A stretch of DNA of 64,000 nt from Diadema setosum (GCF_964275005.1 NC_092705.1:12029912-12093911), one strand, 5' to 3'; shown: positions 1 to 13,427, counted from the first letter of the stretch. Made by a program: numbers and translations. The notes: generated from the sequence alone by a model not told the origin.

Positions 1-1849
1 TAAGAGGTTGGTTTGAAAAGAATTTCAAAATAAATGGTGATTTTATTTTTTCAGACGCTCGACCTACGGAAAGAAACGCTTCTCTTATTAGTTGATTATG
101 ATTCTAAATGTCAGTTTAATTGCCAAATCGAACCATGATGAAATCCTATGATATTTCCAAAACAGAGCATGACGGCTGTTAATACACCCTCTCACACTAC
201 AAGCGATCAAATAGGCTTTGAGTATACAACCTGTGATAGTTGTTCCTATACTTACAATTCCATTTGTTTATATAGGCCTATATTCTGCAGCCTATCCGTG
301 TTTTCGAACAAACCAGGCTGAGGTTAAGTCCTGAACCATTTCATGTTTTGATATCTAACATAGATGGCAAAATTAAGATCATCAAAATTTGGATTCTCTT
401 GTTTCTATCTTCCTACTTCTTCTTCTTCTTCTTTTTTGATTTTTGGCTTTACTGTAAATGCTTCATGATTAGTGTCACATTGCTAAAAACAATAATTGTA
501 TTTTGATATCACATAGAGGCAGATTGTTTTTTAAGTTAAAAACCATCCTTATTTTGTGCAAATATAGGGTTATATAAACACATTGCATTCTAATTACAAC
601 AAGGACCATCAGAGTTTCTTGAAGATTGAAATTCGATGCAGTGGTAAAAATACCAACAGATTACAAGATTTTACAATACTGAGCAATTTCATTATGATAC
701 AACTAAGTACATACAACACATTATGAAAGTAATGGGAGGCCTCAATTCAAACTGGTAGGAGGGTAGGAAAGTCATACACACACATAAACAGACCTTGGGG
801 TGGTGCTTTTCTTTTTTTAAACAGGAAAGGAAAAGTTCAGCGGCGCGCTGACAGATTGAAACGCCCGGAGCAACGGGCGAGATCCGAAACGACCGTGCGC
901 ACTCCTCGGAAAGGGATTATTTCCCCATCTCGGTGGGTAAAAATCGACTTGGTATAAAATCATACTGGTTTGCTTTTTTTTTTTTTTCCTCCTTCTGCCT
1001 ATACTCTGTGATGAGATTTGAGACTTTTTGACAGATTACTAAAGGTGACTGACTGCGCGTTCAGAGACCTTTCCGGATCTTTTAAACACATTTCCATGAA
1101 TTTCCATGTCCGTTAACTCTCATCACTAAAGCATTACAATCAGTGTAAATCAATTGCTTTATCAAGATACTACGCAAGCACATTTTATTGCCAGGTGTCT
1201 AAAACAATCTATGTTTGAATTGAATTACCCATTAATACGTACATTAAATCCACTCGAATAAGCACACATGCCATCTTCACATCACATTTTATTTTTATAT
1301 ATCACTAACCAACGCCATTGTTACGTACGTTGTATCGTTTACAATCGACATTGTTATAAGATCACAGTGGAATATAGATGCAAAAGATGGGGGGGGGTAG
1401 AGCAGAGCACGCATAAGCAGCCTTCATGAAGTGAATAGTTTATGTTTACCTGCGTGTTTGCGTGAGAGTGAGTTGCATCGATTAGATTAGTTGTATCGAT
1501 TTCTGAGTTCACCCATAACTTCAGCGTATCACAACATCACCTGTACTTTCATTATGAGGAATATTGTTCATAAAATTCACGATTTCGAAATGTAAAGGGT
1601 ATATCTAATATAAGAAGGAAAAATGCTCCTTTTCAAAGAGAATGATTAAATTCAATGAAGGCTCGTTGTTCATGAAAAAAAAAGTTACAAAAAACTATCG
1701 ATAATCTGTTCTGTTTTGGTAAAACGTACGAATAAGTATTTTGATGAAGTGTGAATTTTCTTCAATTTGTCTCATTCTGCAAATGAATTAATTTGTAAGA
1801 TCGCAACTGCTGATCTGTAATTTAACAAATATGTCGGGAAAAGGAACCA

Positions 1850-1925
1850 CGGGACTCGAACCTGTCATCTATACTGCTTTCCGGGCAGCGACACTACCAC
1901 AAGGCTATCCCTGGTTGCCGGCAGT
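1850..1925 (-). repeat. tRNA-like sequence, probable tRNA-derived SINE head or tRNA pseudogene
   Basis: On the minus strand a full B box (GGTTCGAGTCC, plus 1852-1862) lies 34 nt after an A box (TAGCCTTGTGG, plus 1897-1907). An anticodon-like stem GCTGC/GCAGT has the loop CCGGAAA, and TTTT follows the 3' side. The acceptor stem pairs poorly and position 33 is C, so a working tRNA is unlikely. Confidence 0.55.
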
Positions 1926-2109
1926 GACATGATAAACTTGGAACAAATACCCAAGCTCCGAAAATCCGACATTGTTATGTTCAGTAGTCCACGGTGGACA
2001 AGGCATTAATGAAAGCATGAGAATATGCTTAATATTCTCTTGCTTTCAAGAATTTTGATACTTGATATTTTGATATTATATTTATTAATGTATTCTCAAT
2101 ATAAGCCGG

Positions 2110-2275
2110 AAGAGTTTGATCGCAAAACGGCTTAAGTGCCATTCTGAAACATTTGAGAGTAAGTCCATCATCAGAAAGAGCAAAATGAAACCTTTCCAAT
2201 GATATTTCGCCTGTTAGATAACACGGAATATTATTGAGTTTTGATTAAAAATATCCCATAAAAGTTATATTTTCC
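2110..2275. mobile_element. MITE family E, second copy (right end lost)
   Basis: The left terminus AGAGTTTGATCGCAAAAC is followed by TAAGTCCATCATCAG and GAATATTATTGAG, collinear with the copy in TMEM256 intron 3. The matching right inverted end is not seen. Confidence 0.6.
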
Positions 2276-2779
2276 TCTCCTTTTCTTTGTCATTCTTATT
2301 ATCATTATTATTATTATCATCGTCGTCGTCATTAGCATTATTACCTGGCGTTCAGATAAGCTATACATATTATACATCTGCTTCTTGTTCTTCTCTGTCT
2401 TCCTATTATACCATGCAGTGACTGTGTCTTTATAGTGACGATGGGTGTGCTTGCCCACAGCGCCGTGACTCACCAACGATAAAAATACTGTACCGACATA
2501 ACCAATGTGTGATTTGGTGAAGGGCGCCACAGACGGCAGAGCAAGCACTTGCGGATGAGCGTCAAACGACCCAACTCTTCACAAATCAGAGTACACGCGT
2601 ATAAAGTGTATCGGGGGAAAAAATCTTATCATTTGACAGTGATTTTGGGTCAATTTGCCACCACTTGTTTTACTGATAGTTCGTCATGGTTTGTTAGCAT
2701 TTTATGATGCACTTTCTGTGGTCAAAGCTTTGTTAATGAGAAAGTTTCGGTGATGAGAAATGACACACGATGTTGGCCA

Positions 2780-2912
2780 TCAGGGGGCATTTCATGAATT
2801 TTTTGTCAGACAAATTTGTCGGGCAAATGTGCTCTCAGCCAATCGGATGCAAGGATGTAACAGTTTGTGAGAAAAAACTATCTGACAAAACGCTTCATGA
2901 AATGTCCCCTGA
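2780..2912. mobile_element. 133-bp MITE with CAGGGG...CCCCTG termini
   Basis: TCAGGGGGCATTTCATGAA at the left is inverted as TTCATGAAATGTCCCCTGA at the right, with TTTTGTCAGA also repeated inversely. The short reading frame over it is not a gene. Confidence 0.75.
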
Positions 2913-3714
2913 ACATTCAAAGAGAGAACAACAACAAAACACAATCACTGTGATCTTGATAGCTCATTTCAATATATGTAATGAAACGATTTAACATTTA
3001 TACGACCGAACATTTTAAGTGGATTTATTACATCTTCGCTCCTCTCTCCCTCTCCCCTCTCTTCTATCTTTCTGTCTTCCTTTCTTTATCTATCTAACCA
3101 TCTATCTGTCTTTAATCTATCTATTTCTCTATAATTTCCATTTAGCGCCGGCATATACTCTGTCTTGCGGCTTGCGCAGTTTCCATCGATGATTCGGGCG
3201 GCATGAAATGTATGATTGAAACATATCATTCCTTCATTTTTATTAACTCATTTTTTGCTTTTTGTTATTATTTTTTTCACAGGACTTAACAAGCGCGTCG
3301 GTATAGAAACTGATCAGCAGATCTTCTTTTCTTGTCGTTGCATTGTTACAATATAGTGTATTATATTTTCAGTCGATATTATTGAATTGCTTTGCATCCG
3401 TCTATTTAAAAACGGAAAGAAAGGGAAAAGGCGCTAAATATAAAGTCAAAGTGTAGTGTCATGTTGAGTCATGCAATTGGGTCTTAAAATCAACAAACTT
3501 GGGGAGTAATAAGTAGGTCCTGCCGTTCCGGTGCTAACCAAACAATGTGTGGTGCGAAATCTCACGCATATCGAACTACTCGAAAGTGAAAGAGCCCTAA
3601 AGGCGCAGTTCCTCTTCGTGTTCAAGGGACATTAGTAGATAAAGATAAATTGGGAATCACAGGATATAGTAAAATATACAGATGACACTGAAAAATAATA
3701 GTATTGACACAAGC

Positions 3715-4137
3715 TTAAATGGATGGCATAGTATTGATTGAGATGAGGATTCAGCTTGTAGCTTTTTGCGAGATGCATTGGAACCGCTTTATAAAATGTT
3801 AAACAGCATTAATCTATGAGGAATTCAAAGTTTATTTGATGAAAATTGGTTTTGAAATGGCCGAGATGTCCAAAAACAAAGTCAAATAAAGCGATCCTAA
3901 TAAAAGGTGGGTCCCATCTTTCATTAGGAGCGCTTTGTTTTGGATATCTCAGCCATTTCAAAACCAATTTTCAGTTGATAAACTTTGAATTCCTCTTAGA
4001 ATAATGTGCTCTTTCAACTTTCATAACAGGCATGACAGGTATTTCATAACAGGTTTCTGAATGTCTCAAATAAATCATCACCAAAAAACGTTGTAAACCT
4101 GAAGCTCCATCTCAACCGAAACTATACCATCCCTTTA
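3715..4137. mobile_element. MITE family A, copy 1
   Basis: It begins TTAAATGGATGGCATAG and ends ACTATACCATCCCTTTAA. Nearly the whole element is an imperfect palindrome centred near 3910 (AAAGGTGGG...CCCATCTTT), with arms of about 200 bp. The arm includes GAAAATTGGTTTTGAAATGG and its inverse. Confidence 0.8.
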
Positions 4138-4571
4138 ATGTACGCATTATTTTGTTATAATGATTACCATAATTTTGTTATTATAATGATTAACATGATT
4201 TTGTTATCATATTATAGAAGTGTAGAATACTTTTGAAGACAGACCCGCCTGCATAAACATTAGCATCATTTCTAAGATCAAAATATATTCATATTTCCGG
4301 GGAAATGGCTCATTGCATAATCGCCTTTAGTTCTCGGGAAGTTGCAGTTCCATATTCGTGCTGTCTACGGGGGGGGGGGGTCAAGAAATGCATTATATCT
4401 CCGTTTTCATGTATGCGGCTGACAACACATACATGGTTCCTTTGTATGACCTTTAACTTCTCCAAATATAATGTCTGCATCTTATTGACAACCGAGCCAC
4501 AGACTTTAAACGTTTGTTCAATCTCCCCTTTCATTTTATCATATCTTATGCATTTCTTCATTAACAAAAAT

Positions 4572-4645
4572 GAAAGCTAAATTCAATTCAATTTAATTCC
4601 ATTCCATTCCATTCAATTAAATTCCATTCCATTCAATTCAATCAC
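4572..4645. repeat. (ATTCC)n/(ATTCA)n pentanucleotide array
   Basis: Mixed TTCCA and TTCAA units over about 75 bp between family A copies 1 and 2. Confidence 0.85.
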
Positions 4646-4706
4646 AAACTTTTAATTTTCATATTGAAATAGTCCAACATTAACTTATACTATTGTTGCA
4701 ATAAAT

Positions 4707-5082
4707 TTAAAGGGATAGTAGGCCTGTACTAGTAGTATTGGTGGAGATGAGGATTGGGCTTTTAACTTCTTGCGAGATACAAAAAAAAAAAAAAAACACT
4801 TATGAAATAGTACAGAGCATACCATTCTACGAGGGATTCAAAATTCATTTGATGAAAATCGATTCTGGAATGGCTGAGACATCCAAAAACAAAGTAAAAC
4901 AAAACAATCCTAATAAAAGTTGGTTCTCACCTTTTATTCAGATCGCTTTGTGTTGGATATCTCGGCCATTTCAAAAAATAAAAATTGAATTCCTTTTGGA
5001 ATTATGTTTCTCATTATCTCATCAAAAAAAAAAAGATCAAAACTGAAGCCAGGACTCAAACGAAACTATATCATCAATTTAA
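4707..5082. mobile_element. MITE family A, copy 2
   Basis: It begins TTAAAGGGATAGTAGGCC and ends with a decayed CATCAATTTAA. The same palindromic plan as copy 1 is centred near 4925, with a poly-A expansion in the left arm (about 4781-4796). Confidence 0.75.
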
Positions 5083-5270
5083 TGACTGTCTAGCTTTCAT
5101 TGATGTCTATTGATAGTAAACACATCTCGTGATTGCTCCAGTACGTTTTGATCAAAAATGATTTTGCAGCAGAAAATTTCATAAAAGTATACTTATACGT
5201 ACAAATCTCAGTAAAGCCTCATTGCATTGCGAGGTAAAGATCCTTCAAAGTCATCAGTTCTGCATTCCAA

Positions 5271-6263
5271 CCCAGCTAACACAAGGACGTTATCTGAACG
5301 TTTTTGAAACGTTCCAAGTTCATTATTTGGACGTTTTGTCAAAACGTTGTAAGAACATCTTTTTGTGGAAAGTTTTCGACGTATTTAAAACGTTTCAAAT
5401 GGACGTTATAAAAACTTTTTTTAAACGCTTAAAAAACTACAGATCTTTCGGAATTTTTAAGGACCTGCAGAAAACCATTTGAACGTTAAAGACGTCTTTA
5501 AAACCTTTTACGAATATTCAAATCGTTCTGTGGACGCTCTGCGGACGTCCAGAAAACCTTTGAAAACCGTCTAGAACGTCCAAAAACGTTTTAAGAACGT
5601 CTAAAATGTCTCATGACCCTTTCCAGAACGTTTAGAGAACCTCTCCTATCCGTCTAGAACGTCCAGAAAACCTCTTTAGAAAGTCTCTTTATCTTTATAG
5701 GGTATTAAAACAAATTACAGTTATGAAACTATATAGACACAATCTGAGATTAATGTATCCTAATCCTAATCCTATCCTGTTCCTAATGTCCTACCACCTA
5801 TACTACACCCTATTCCCAATTGGTGAATCTGTATCACATTCTTTTATACCATCAAAATGTTGTAATGCATGAAGACATGGTTACTAAAATTGGATCACTC
5901 ACTCTTTAATTTAAGTATTCATAATCAGGCATGAATATTTATGACAAAGAAACCAACGACGAACACGCAGCGGACCAAATAAAAAACGTTTTTTTTTTTT
6001 TTTTTAAACGTTCATTAAAGACGAAGTCGATGTAGTAGACCTAATAAGAACGTTTTGTGGACGTTCATAAAGGACGAAGACGTTGAAGACATAATAAAAA
6101 CGTTTTTAAAACGTTTTCCTAAAAAAACTGTGCTTTGCGGTAAATGCTAAGTCCCCACTTTGACGTTGTATGTACGTCTTAAAAACGTCCATTTTATACG
6201 AAGACGTACGGAACCTCAAAAGACGTTTAGGAAACGTTCTGAAAACGTTCTGTGTTTGTTGGG
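5271..6263. mobile_element. foldback element rich in AACGTT repeats
   Basis: The ends are inverted: CCCAGCTAACACAAGGACGT on the left and the inverse of CCCAACAAACACAGAACGTT on the right. Both arms are dense arrays of degenerate AACGTTTT/GAACGTC/GGACGTT units (about 5283-5690 and 5980-6250). The centre (5700-5980) is ordinary AT-rich DNA. Reading frames in it are translations of the repeat. Confidence 0.8.
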
Positions 6264-6449
6264 AAATTCCTTCATTCGAAACGTTTTGATCCAAAAATGA
6301 AATAAGGTTTGTGATGTACTATACAATTTATCTATGTTTCTTTTCCTGCAAACAGCTAAGTAACGAAGTATTTCATTCACCTACTCCTTCCCGTTAAGTT
6401 ACATGGGCAGGAATTCAAATATTTGTTGCTAGATAGAGTAACTGACCTC

Positions 6450-6700
6450 CTGCGAGTTTTGTGGTTCTAAAGGGCAACGTTTGTGAACAAAGTATGTATA
6501 AGATATAAATGCATTATTGAACCTGTCTATTCCAAAAGTTCGTTTACGCACTTTCTCTTCATTTTCGGATCAACGAATCTTCATGAATAACGAACCATAT
6601 TTCATTTTCGGATTAACAAACCATCATAATAACAATCCTTCAGAGTACAATCCCACAAACGTTCGGATTGACGAATCCTTTTTCATTTTCTGTATTTCAG
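6450..6700. repeat. degenerate CGGATTAACGAACC array, copy 1
   Basis: Irregular units such as CGGATCAACGAATC, ATAACGAACC and CGGATTAACAAACC alternate with TTTCATTTTC. The unit, and the flanking CTGTCTATTCC, recur at 9188-9335. Confidence 0.55.
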
Positions 6701-7226
6701 AAAAAGGTCAGATTATGAATTAAAGTATTTTGGGTTACATTTTCTCATACAATCCATTGATTTTATTTCAATTTCACTATAAAAAAAAAATTAAGTCGAC
6801 AGGCATGCCTTAATTCTTCACCAAAACCAATCATATTTGTGACTATAAATTTGAAATGTTGAATCGACAAATGTACTTCATTTTAACCTCTTAGTGATAC
6901 CACGAATTGAGAATGAAAGAATTGATTACAGAGTTTCTTATCAGTATGTGACGAGTTCTGTAATATTAAATGCCTATTTGTGTCTGTGCCACTACATTTA
7001 CACCTGCCCTTGACTGCATAGAAAGCACTGCATTCTCATGCCTGCTATCATTAATACTCGACAGTTAGTCGCATTTCTTTAAAAAAGTTCACATCCATCT
7101 TTCCCAAACTGTAATGTACTAAGGGAATGGATTATTCTCTACGTATGTCAGATGGTAATACTTTACTATATCTTGATAAAAGACGATAAAGCAAAGTAAT
7201 AAAGGGTGGAGGTTCTCCACCCCCAT

Positions 7227-7227
<1 letters not shown>

Positions 7228-7258
<31 letters not shown>
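7228..7258. repeat. (CT)n microsatellite
   Basis: About 15 uninterrupted CT units. Confidence 0.95.
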
Positions 7259-7263
<5 letters not shown>

Positions 7264-9187
7264 TATATATTATACATGGTGGTCTCGAACGCATGGGAAA
7301 GCGTCGTTGTTCAGACATAGTCGCTGATAGCCCCTACAACATAACCCTGAACATGAAAACGTCACTGAATTTGGTTGAAAAAAGTGTAAGCTATACACAC
7401 ATATGGATCGTTTATTAGAAATATTCATATAGAATTAATGCTATATTTGAAGATATCGGTTTAAAAATAGATAAATGAATACGTATGTGTGAATTAGAAT
7501 TGGAAATTGGTGTTTGTGTTTGTTTGTTCGTTTGTTTTTTCAGTTCAGTTCATTTCAGTTTAGTTCATTCCGTTTTACCAAAATTTACCAAAAATGTCAT
7601 AGATCGTATGAAATTGTTTTCTTTTCTTTTTCGATTCAGATTAAATTTTAGTTCGAATATAATTTTTTTTGACACAATTACAAAAAAAAAATGCAATTTG
7701 ATAGAAATAAGTAAATACATAAATATATTACATCTTTGGTTTGACACTTCTTATCTTTTTTTTTATTCTCCAAGTAATTGCCAAGAGACAGACGCGTTGA
7801 ATTGGAATAAGATGAGAAAGAGCAATGTTGATACAAGAGATTAATCTTGTAAACAAATCCACACGAGTTGATATTCGAAGCTATGATAAGCCTGTCCACT
7901 GGGTAAGCCCTCCAGCCCTTAATTCTTCAACGATTTGCCAACAAAGGCTAAAAACTTTTCTGAGTTTGAGAGAGGAATGCAGAGATCAATACTGATCAGC
8001 CAGCTGTTTTCGTGACATGTCGGACATTCAACAATTTGCTTATGAAAATGACCTGACTGTGAGCACGACAATGACGCTAATTTTCCCCCTTTATTAGTGG
8101 TGGAAGCAATTCACGGAAATATACATGTGCGGGCTTGGATATCGTGTGTGAATTTATTGGGCTTCAAAAAGATTGAGCGGTGCTCAAGACGATTTTGTGG
8201 TCGGCACGTGAGGGCGGGAGTAATTTCGCACAAAAACTCACGGTGCACGCCATGCATACATGTTCTCGCCAAGGCACAATAGCGTGCTCTTGGTGGGAAT
8301 AATCGTATCATCTTGATTATGGAAGAATATTGCAGAAGGGTATGAATGTCGACCCGCCAAATTGGCAATATTCACCGTCCCAGCTGGACATCCTTTGGAC
8401 GCAAGAGAAAGTACAAGACGGGGTTACGGTCGACTGGGGCGGAGACAAGACGTGTGAAAGAAGGCGCAAATGGCGCTGGTAAGACAGCTAAGAAGGATAA
8501 AGAGAACATGCCATGTGAAGAAGAGAGAGGAAAAAAAAACAAAGGAAAAGGGACGAGAATTACACAAATCATAAAAAGAATGTAGCGACTCTTCCGCAAA
8601 GCATTCAGGCTTCATTTAATAAAACTGGGACTATTAATGTGATTGATGCCTTCTGCGCAGGTAATAACAACTCTCAATAAAGAAAGAGCAGAGAGACGTG
8701 AAAAGAGAGACGTTCCCAGGGCTGATCAGACGCAATGAATGCTGGATGATGTCTATTCCTCACGATCGCAGTCGCATTGCTATGGCAGTTTCATATCACA
8801 AAATGAGCCGAAACTCCGATGGTGTTGCACGCGAGCACCTTAAAAACCTTGTTCCTTTCGGAAGTAAAGCTAATTTTATTTTTTGAGAAATGACGCGGAT
8901 AATGACGGCTCATGTGCTTCCACATTTCCCCATGCTGATCACCAGGTGCATCTGTGTCTGTGTGTGTTTGTGTGGCTGTCCGTCTGTCTGTGTTCTCATC
9001 TATGGACAAGGATGCTCACACTCTAATACATTTTCTTATTTAAGGCAGGTACATAGTATTTAAAGAAGTAACTTTCATCCCCATTTTCATCCTTTTTCCA
9101 CCCCTTTCTTCATCCTAACTGACTCAAGTGAAAATATCAAATCCGGTTTAAACAAAAATGCTCATACGAAAAAGAAAATGAACTTTG

Positions 9188-9331
9188 TGGTTCTTAAGGA
9201 CAAATTTGGGATGCATAAAATCTGAATACAATTTTAACAGAACCGGTCTATTCCGAAGGTTCGGAACAACGAACCTTGTTTCATTTTCCGATGAACATAA
9301 CAAACCTCCGGAATAACGAACCCTGATTCAT

Positions 9332-9335
<4 letters not shown>
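9188..9335. repeat. degenerate CGGAATAACGAACC array, copy 2
   Basis: GGTCTATTCCGAAGGTTCGG, AACAACGAACC and CGGAATAACGAACC repeat the pattern at 6.5 kb. It sits between two copies of a local duplication. Confidence 0.55.
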
Positions 9336-9379
<44 letters not shown>

Positions 9380-9430
9380 TGTCTATCTGTCTGTCTGTCT
9401 GTCTGTCTGTCTCTGTGTCTGTGTCTGTGT
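9336..9430. repeat. (TG)n followed by (CTGT)n microsatellite
   Basis: About 21 TG units run into about eight CTGT units, then TGTCTG variants. Confidence 0.95.
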
Positions 9431-11027
9431 TCCCTTCCTTGGACAAGGACGCTCACACTCTAGTGCATTTTCTTTTTCAAAGAATGTAAAAAGTATTTTT
9501 GAAAAAGTAACTGTCCTCCCCATTTTCATGATTCTCCACCTCTTTCTTCATCCTAACTGCCTAAAGTAAAGATTACCAATCCGGTTAATAGTCCGGTTTA
9601 GAGTAATGAACGAACTCACTTTTTGTTTGAATAAACGGCAAATGTAGTCTTATCGGAGATATTTTCTTTTCAAAACATATATGTATAGAAAATGTGTCTT
9701 GGGGATTTGCATTCGTAATTACGCACTCTTGTATATTGTTTCCCAACTTTTTGCTGTAATCATTTTTTTTTTCGTTGCTTCTCCGACGAGAGTATATTTA
9801 TTGAAGTTAGACAAGGAGAGTGTTGCGGTAAAAGAGAGGAGAAAGGGGCAGAGAATTGAAGGAGGAGAGACAGAAAAAAAAAGCCGTACGACTTACCAGA
9901 TGGACTGTGTGTTTTCTTTCCTTACCTGTGTAATATCGTCAGTCCCGACCCCGTGCCAGGACCCACCGCTGTTGGCGTAATAAACACTAATACGGGCCAT
10001 ACCGACATTGCGTGTACGATTTAGATTTCTGGGGTCCCGTGTACTATTAGCCCAAACATTCTCATACCTTTTTCCTTAACTCTTTGCTTTTCTTCCATCC
10101 TCTTCCCCCTTCTCCCTACTCAAAAGTCTCGGGATAAAATTAGACCTCAAAAAATAATCACTCTCGAGATATCCTCCTCTTGCTTCTCATGCAAGCGACA
10201 ACAAGAGAACACATAAACTTGACCCGTCAAAGGCGGTTTTTTTCCCCTTCCATAAATGAAGACACGCACCGGAAATTAGATTGTTAAGTTACTAGAGAAG
10301 GTATGGAGGAATGGTTGAAGACTATATGGTCCGTGTTCGGAAGTATTAAGAAATTTTGTCGTACGAAACAGACTAGAAACTAGAAGACTAGAACCAAAAC
10401 TAATATCGCTTACATAACTGATAATAAATGTTCATTGTAAAACGTTCTTCTTATCATCGTTAATACCTTCTGCTTTCATTCCCAGGTAGACCAATTTCTA
10501 CGATATCTATTGCATTGGTGCACATATGTAAATACAGTATTAAAAAAAAAAGGAAAAAAAAAAGAGTTTGCAACGCCGCAAGGTAACAAATGAACTGAAA
10601 TGCAACTTTAGGTTCTACGACTAGAAAGACCAAGGCAGTCATTTTCAAATATTCTTCTAACCTGATCAGAAATAAAATTTATGTTTGGCGTAAGTTTGAG
10701 CAAGATGCTAATCTTTTCTAATCAAAAAGCAAATTTTTATATCCATCATTGAGGATGAATTTGATATGGGTATCTTGAAGTCGGAGTTATTCCCTTTAAA
10801 TGCAAAATCGCTTCTCTGAAAAAAAAAAAAAAGTAAGTGTGAATATTTGAATTGCGTCACAATTTACCTTCATCCACTGACCACTCAAGTATCAGTTGAA
10901 CTATCTATCTGGCGTAGCAGGATTACAATGAGAGAACCAGGAGTGTTAGATTGACAAATCTTTTACAATGGTAACATGGAAGAAGTACATGTTTGATAAA
11001 TGATGAAAGTCTATAATCATTCATTAA

Positions 11028-11345
11028 AGGCATTATTTACCACTTGCAGGTAAAATAAGAACACAACTTTAGTGCTTAAAATAGTTCTAAAAAGGAATAG
11101 AAACAACCAATGTTAATCATTATAATCAATGGTAAGTAATATTAGATATTCAAAATGTGAACAATACCTGTAAATTAATCGTCTGCAGTTATGTTTTATT
11201 AAGGAAAATAATGATATCTCCCTATATTTTGCGAAAATTCTGTATGGTAGGATATTTTGTCATACAACTGACCTACATGGTATTTGCATCAAGTGTGATA
11301 ACTCGAACATTTTTTTTTAAATCACTGCTCCCAATGATAACACTT
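11028..11345. mobile_element. interspersed repeat family C, copy 1
   Basis: It starts TTAAAGGCATTATTTACC and shares with copies 2 and 3 the blocks TAGTTCTAAAA, GAAACAACCAATGT, GTCTGCAGTTATG, GGTAGGAT and CATACAACTGACCTACA. It ends at ACACTTTTAA, loosely the inverse of the start. Confidence 0.7.
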
Positions 11346-12677
11346 TTAAATGAAACTGATGAACTTTTCGAAGCACAACATGGGAGGAGATATCATTGAA
11401 AACATGTCTCTCATGTTGACTACTATACGTATACAGTCATGCTAAGACATGATTGATTCTAAGTATGGAATTGAAATGCATGTTTTGTTTCTTTCAAAAA
11501 AGACTTACATAAATTCTTTCTGATAACATGTATGTTGAGAACTGTTGGTCTGGCCTTGTATTTTTGTTCTATAATATTGTTAGATGCAAGTCGGTCATCA
11601 GACTCTCCCACAATATTTCAGTTAAGCACATGACGTGTAACACGTATAAAATGACACCTGCTTCATTTTGAATTGATTTATGAATTCAATTAATTTTTCA
11701 CGTTTTCTTTTATAAAACATAGTATGAGAAAATTACAAAATATCTTGAGTAGACATTGGTTGGCTCCAAGATGTAATTTAGACGTAATTGATGAATTCAA
11801 AAAGAATGTACACAGTTATTGTTTCAAACAAAACTTGTCATTAATTAGTGTCTATATGTTCAGAGAAAAAGTGAGGGGTCCACTATAAAAAGCAGTGCTG
11901 TTGTACTGCAGAAAACTCATACAATCGACCCATTTTGTTGTTTTGTTTGTTTGTGTTTTTTGTTTTGGTTTGTTTTGTTTTGTTTTTTGCTTAGAAAAAC
12001 CCCAAAAGACTTCCTTAATAATTAATTGCAAAAGCAAGATATAAAGTAATCAAAAAGAAGACAGACATTACGGAACAGACTGCACAGCAAACAGACAAGA
12101 AAAAAAACACAAACACAAACAATACGACATGACATATCCTAAAATGCTGGTGATTCAGTACAGCCGTAAGGCTGTTTTGATGAAATAAAGTACAATTTTA
12201 AAATTATCTTGAAATAATGATTAAGTATTATTTGTCATGTAATATGATGTTGTTCATATCGGTCAGTCGTTATCCTGTTTCTAAGTGTATCCACTGTCAG
12301 AATCAAATATTGCTTAATAACTATAATAATTAAACTTTTTGTAAAATATACGTATGAAAAAGAAATGCTAAAAGTCAAAGAAAGAAGCAAACAAGGATTA
12401 TTCCTGTTATGCCTGTGTGTTGCGTTCATTTTTCTGCTCGTCACTATATCAGAAGACGTATTTTCAGAGGATAAAAGTCATACACAGTCATACCTTTGTT
12501 TCCTAAACTGCAGAAGAAAGCAAAGTGCCTATACTCAGTTGATACTATAATTTGTATAAAATGTATAATCTATCATTTTGTAAGAGAAAACAAAGAAAAT
12601 GTGCAGTCGTGTATTACATGGTAACCATTTTAGAAATGACTGAAGAGCAGCTTTGTAGAAAATCATATATGTATAAA

Positions 12678-12678
<1 letters not shown>

Positions 12679-12709
<31 letters not shown>

Positions 12710-12710
12710 A
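12679..12710. repeat. (TA)n(TG)n microsatellite
   Basis: A short TA tract passes directly into a TG tract. Confidence 0.9.
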
Positions 12711-13417
12711 TTTTATATATGTATCATTTCTATATCTGATCTCAGTTAATTTGCTTGACGTTTTGCACATTTGTTTTTACCTTCTGATAACTTTTGTGTA
12801 TGCCTCATACTTTTTATTGGTCGAAAGTCATATTATACGGAGCTGCATGGAAATCTTCATCTCCATGTATACTCCAAAAGAGTGTAGTTCGAACAATATC
12901 ACTGCAGATCCCCATCTGCACCAATGTTTAACAATTTCAAAGTTCTAGACATACACCTTGTAGTTATATAATACCAGGTAATTATTGCTACATTTGAAGA
13001 GTATACTATTTTCCTTGAGCGTGACTATCAAATGAGATCGGAAAAAAAATAGACTCCATATTTGTCACAAGCAAATTAGATACAGGATAAAAGTCACTGC
13101 CATTTAAAGGTCCAATATAAAAGCTCACATCAAAATCCCTTTCGTAAGTAATCTGATATTCTAGTGCATTTTTATTTTGTAGAAAGGAGTAAATGTAATT
13201 TATTGTTCTATTGAATTTTCATTTTAGTTCACTTGTGCTTTAAATCCATCTAAGAACAAAAAGTAATATAAATGCAAAGTATGTATCTAATAAATCATAT
13301 TGCTAAAAATTTGTAGAAAATATGAATCATAGAGTTTAATATATACAAAATATGTGAACAAATGAATAGAAACAACGCATACTTGTGTATAAATGATACG
13401 CATAACATGTTTATGTA

Positions 13418-13427
13418 TATAATGTGC

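Larger units (their letters stand above)
1..5270. other. no host gene seen: AT-rich DNA with MITEs
   Basis: Apart from the tRNA-like sequence, the CAGGGG MITE, a family E copy and two family A copies, this part is unstructured AT-rich sequence. A small GC-rich spot lies at about 835-960 (GCGGCGCGCTGACAG). All frames are short and without domains. Confidence 0.7.
8945..9600. repeat. local duplication of an about 200-bp unit
   Basis: Two collinear stretches (about 8950-9155 and 9370-9595) share GT/CTGT-rich starts, GGACAAGGA(T/C)GCTCACACTC, GTAACT...CCCCATTTTCAT and TTCTTCATCCTAACTG. The repeats-in-between include the AACGAACC array. Confidence 0.65.

Noticed and set aside
5222..5482. 86-codon open frame
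   Set aside because: It is the translation of the AACGTT repeat arm (Phe/Lys/Asp-rich periodic peptide).
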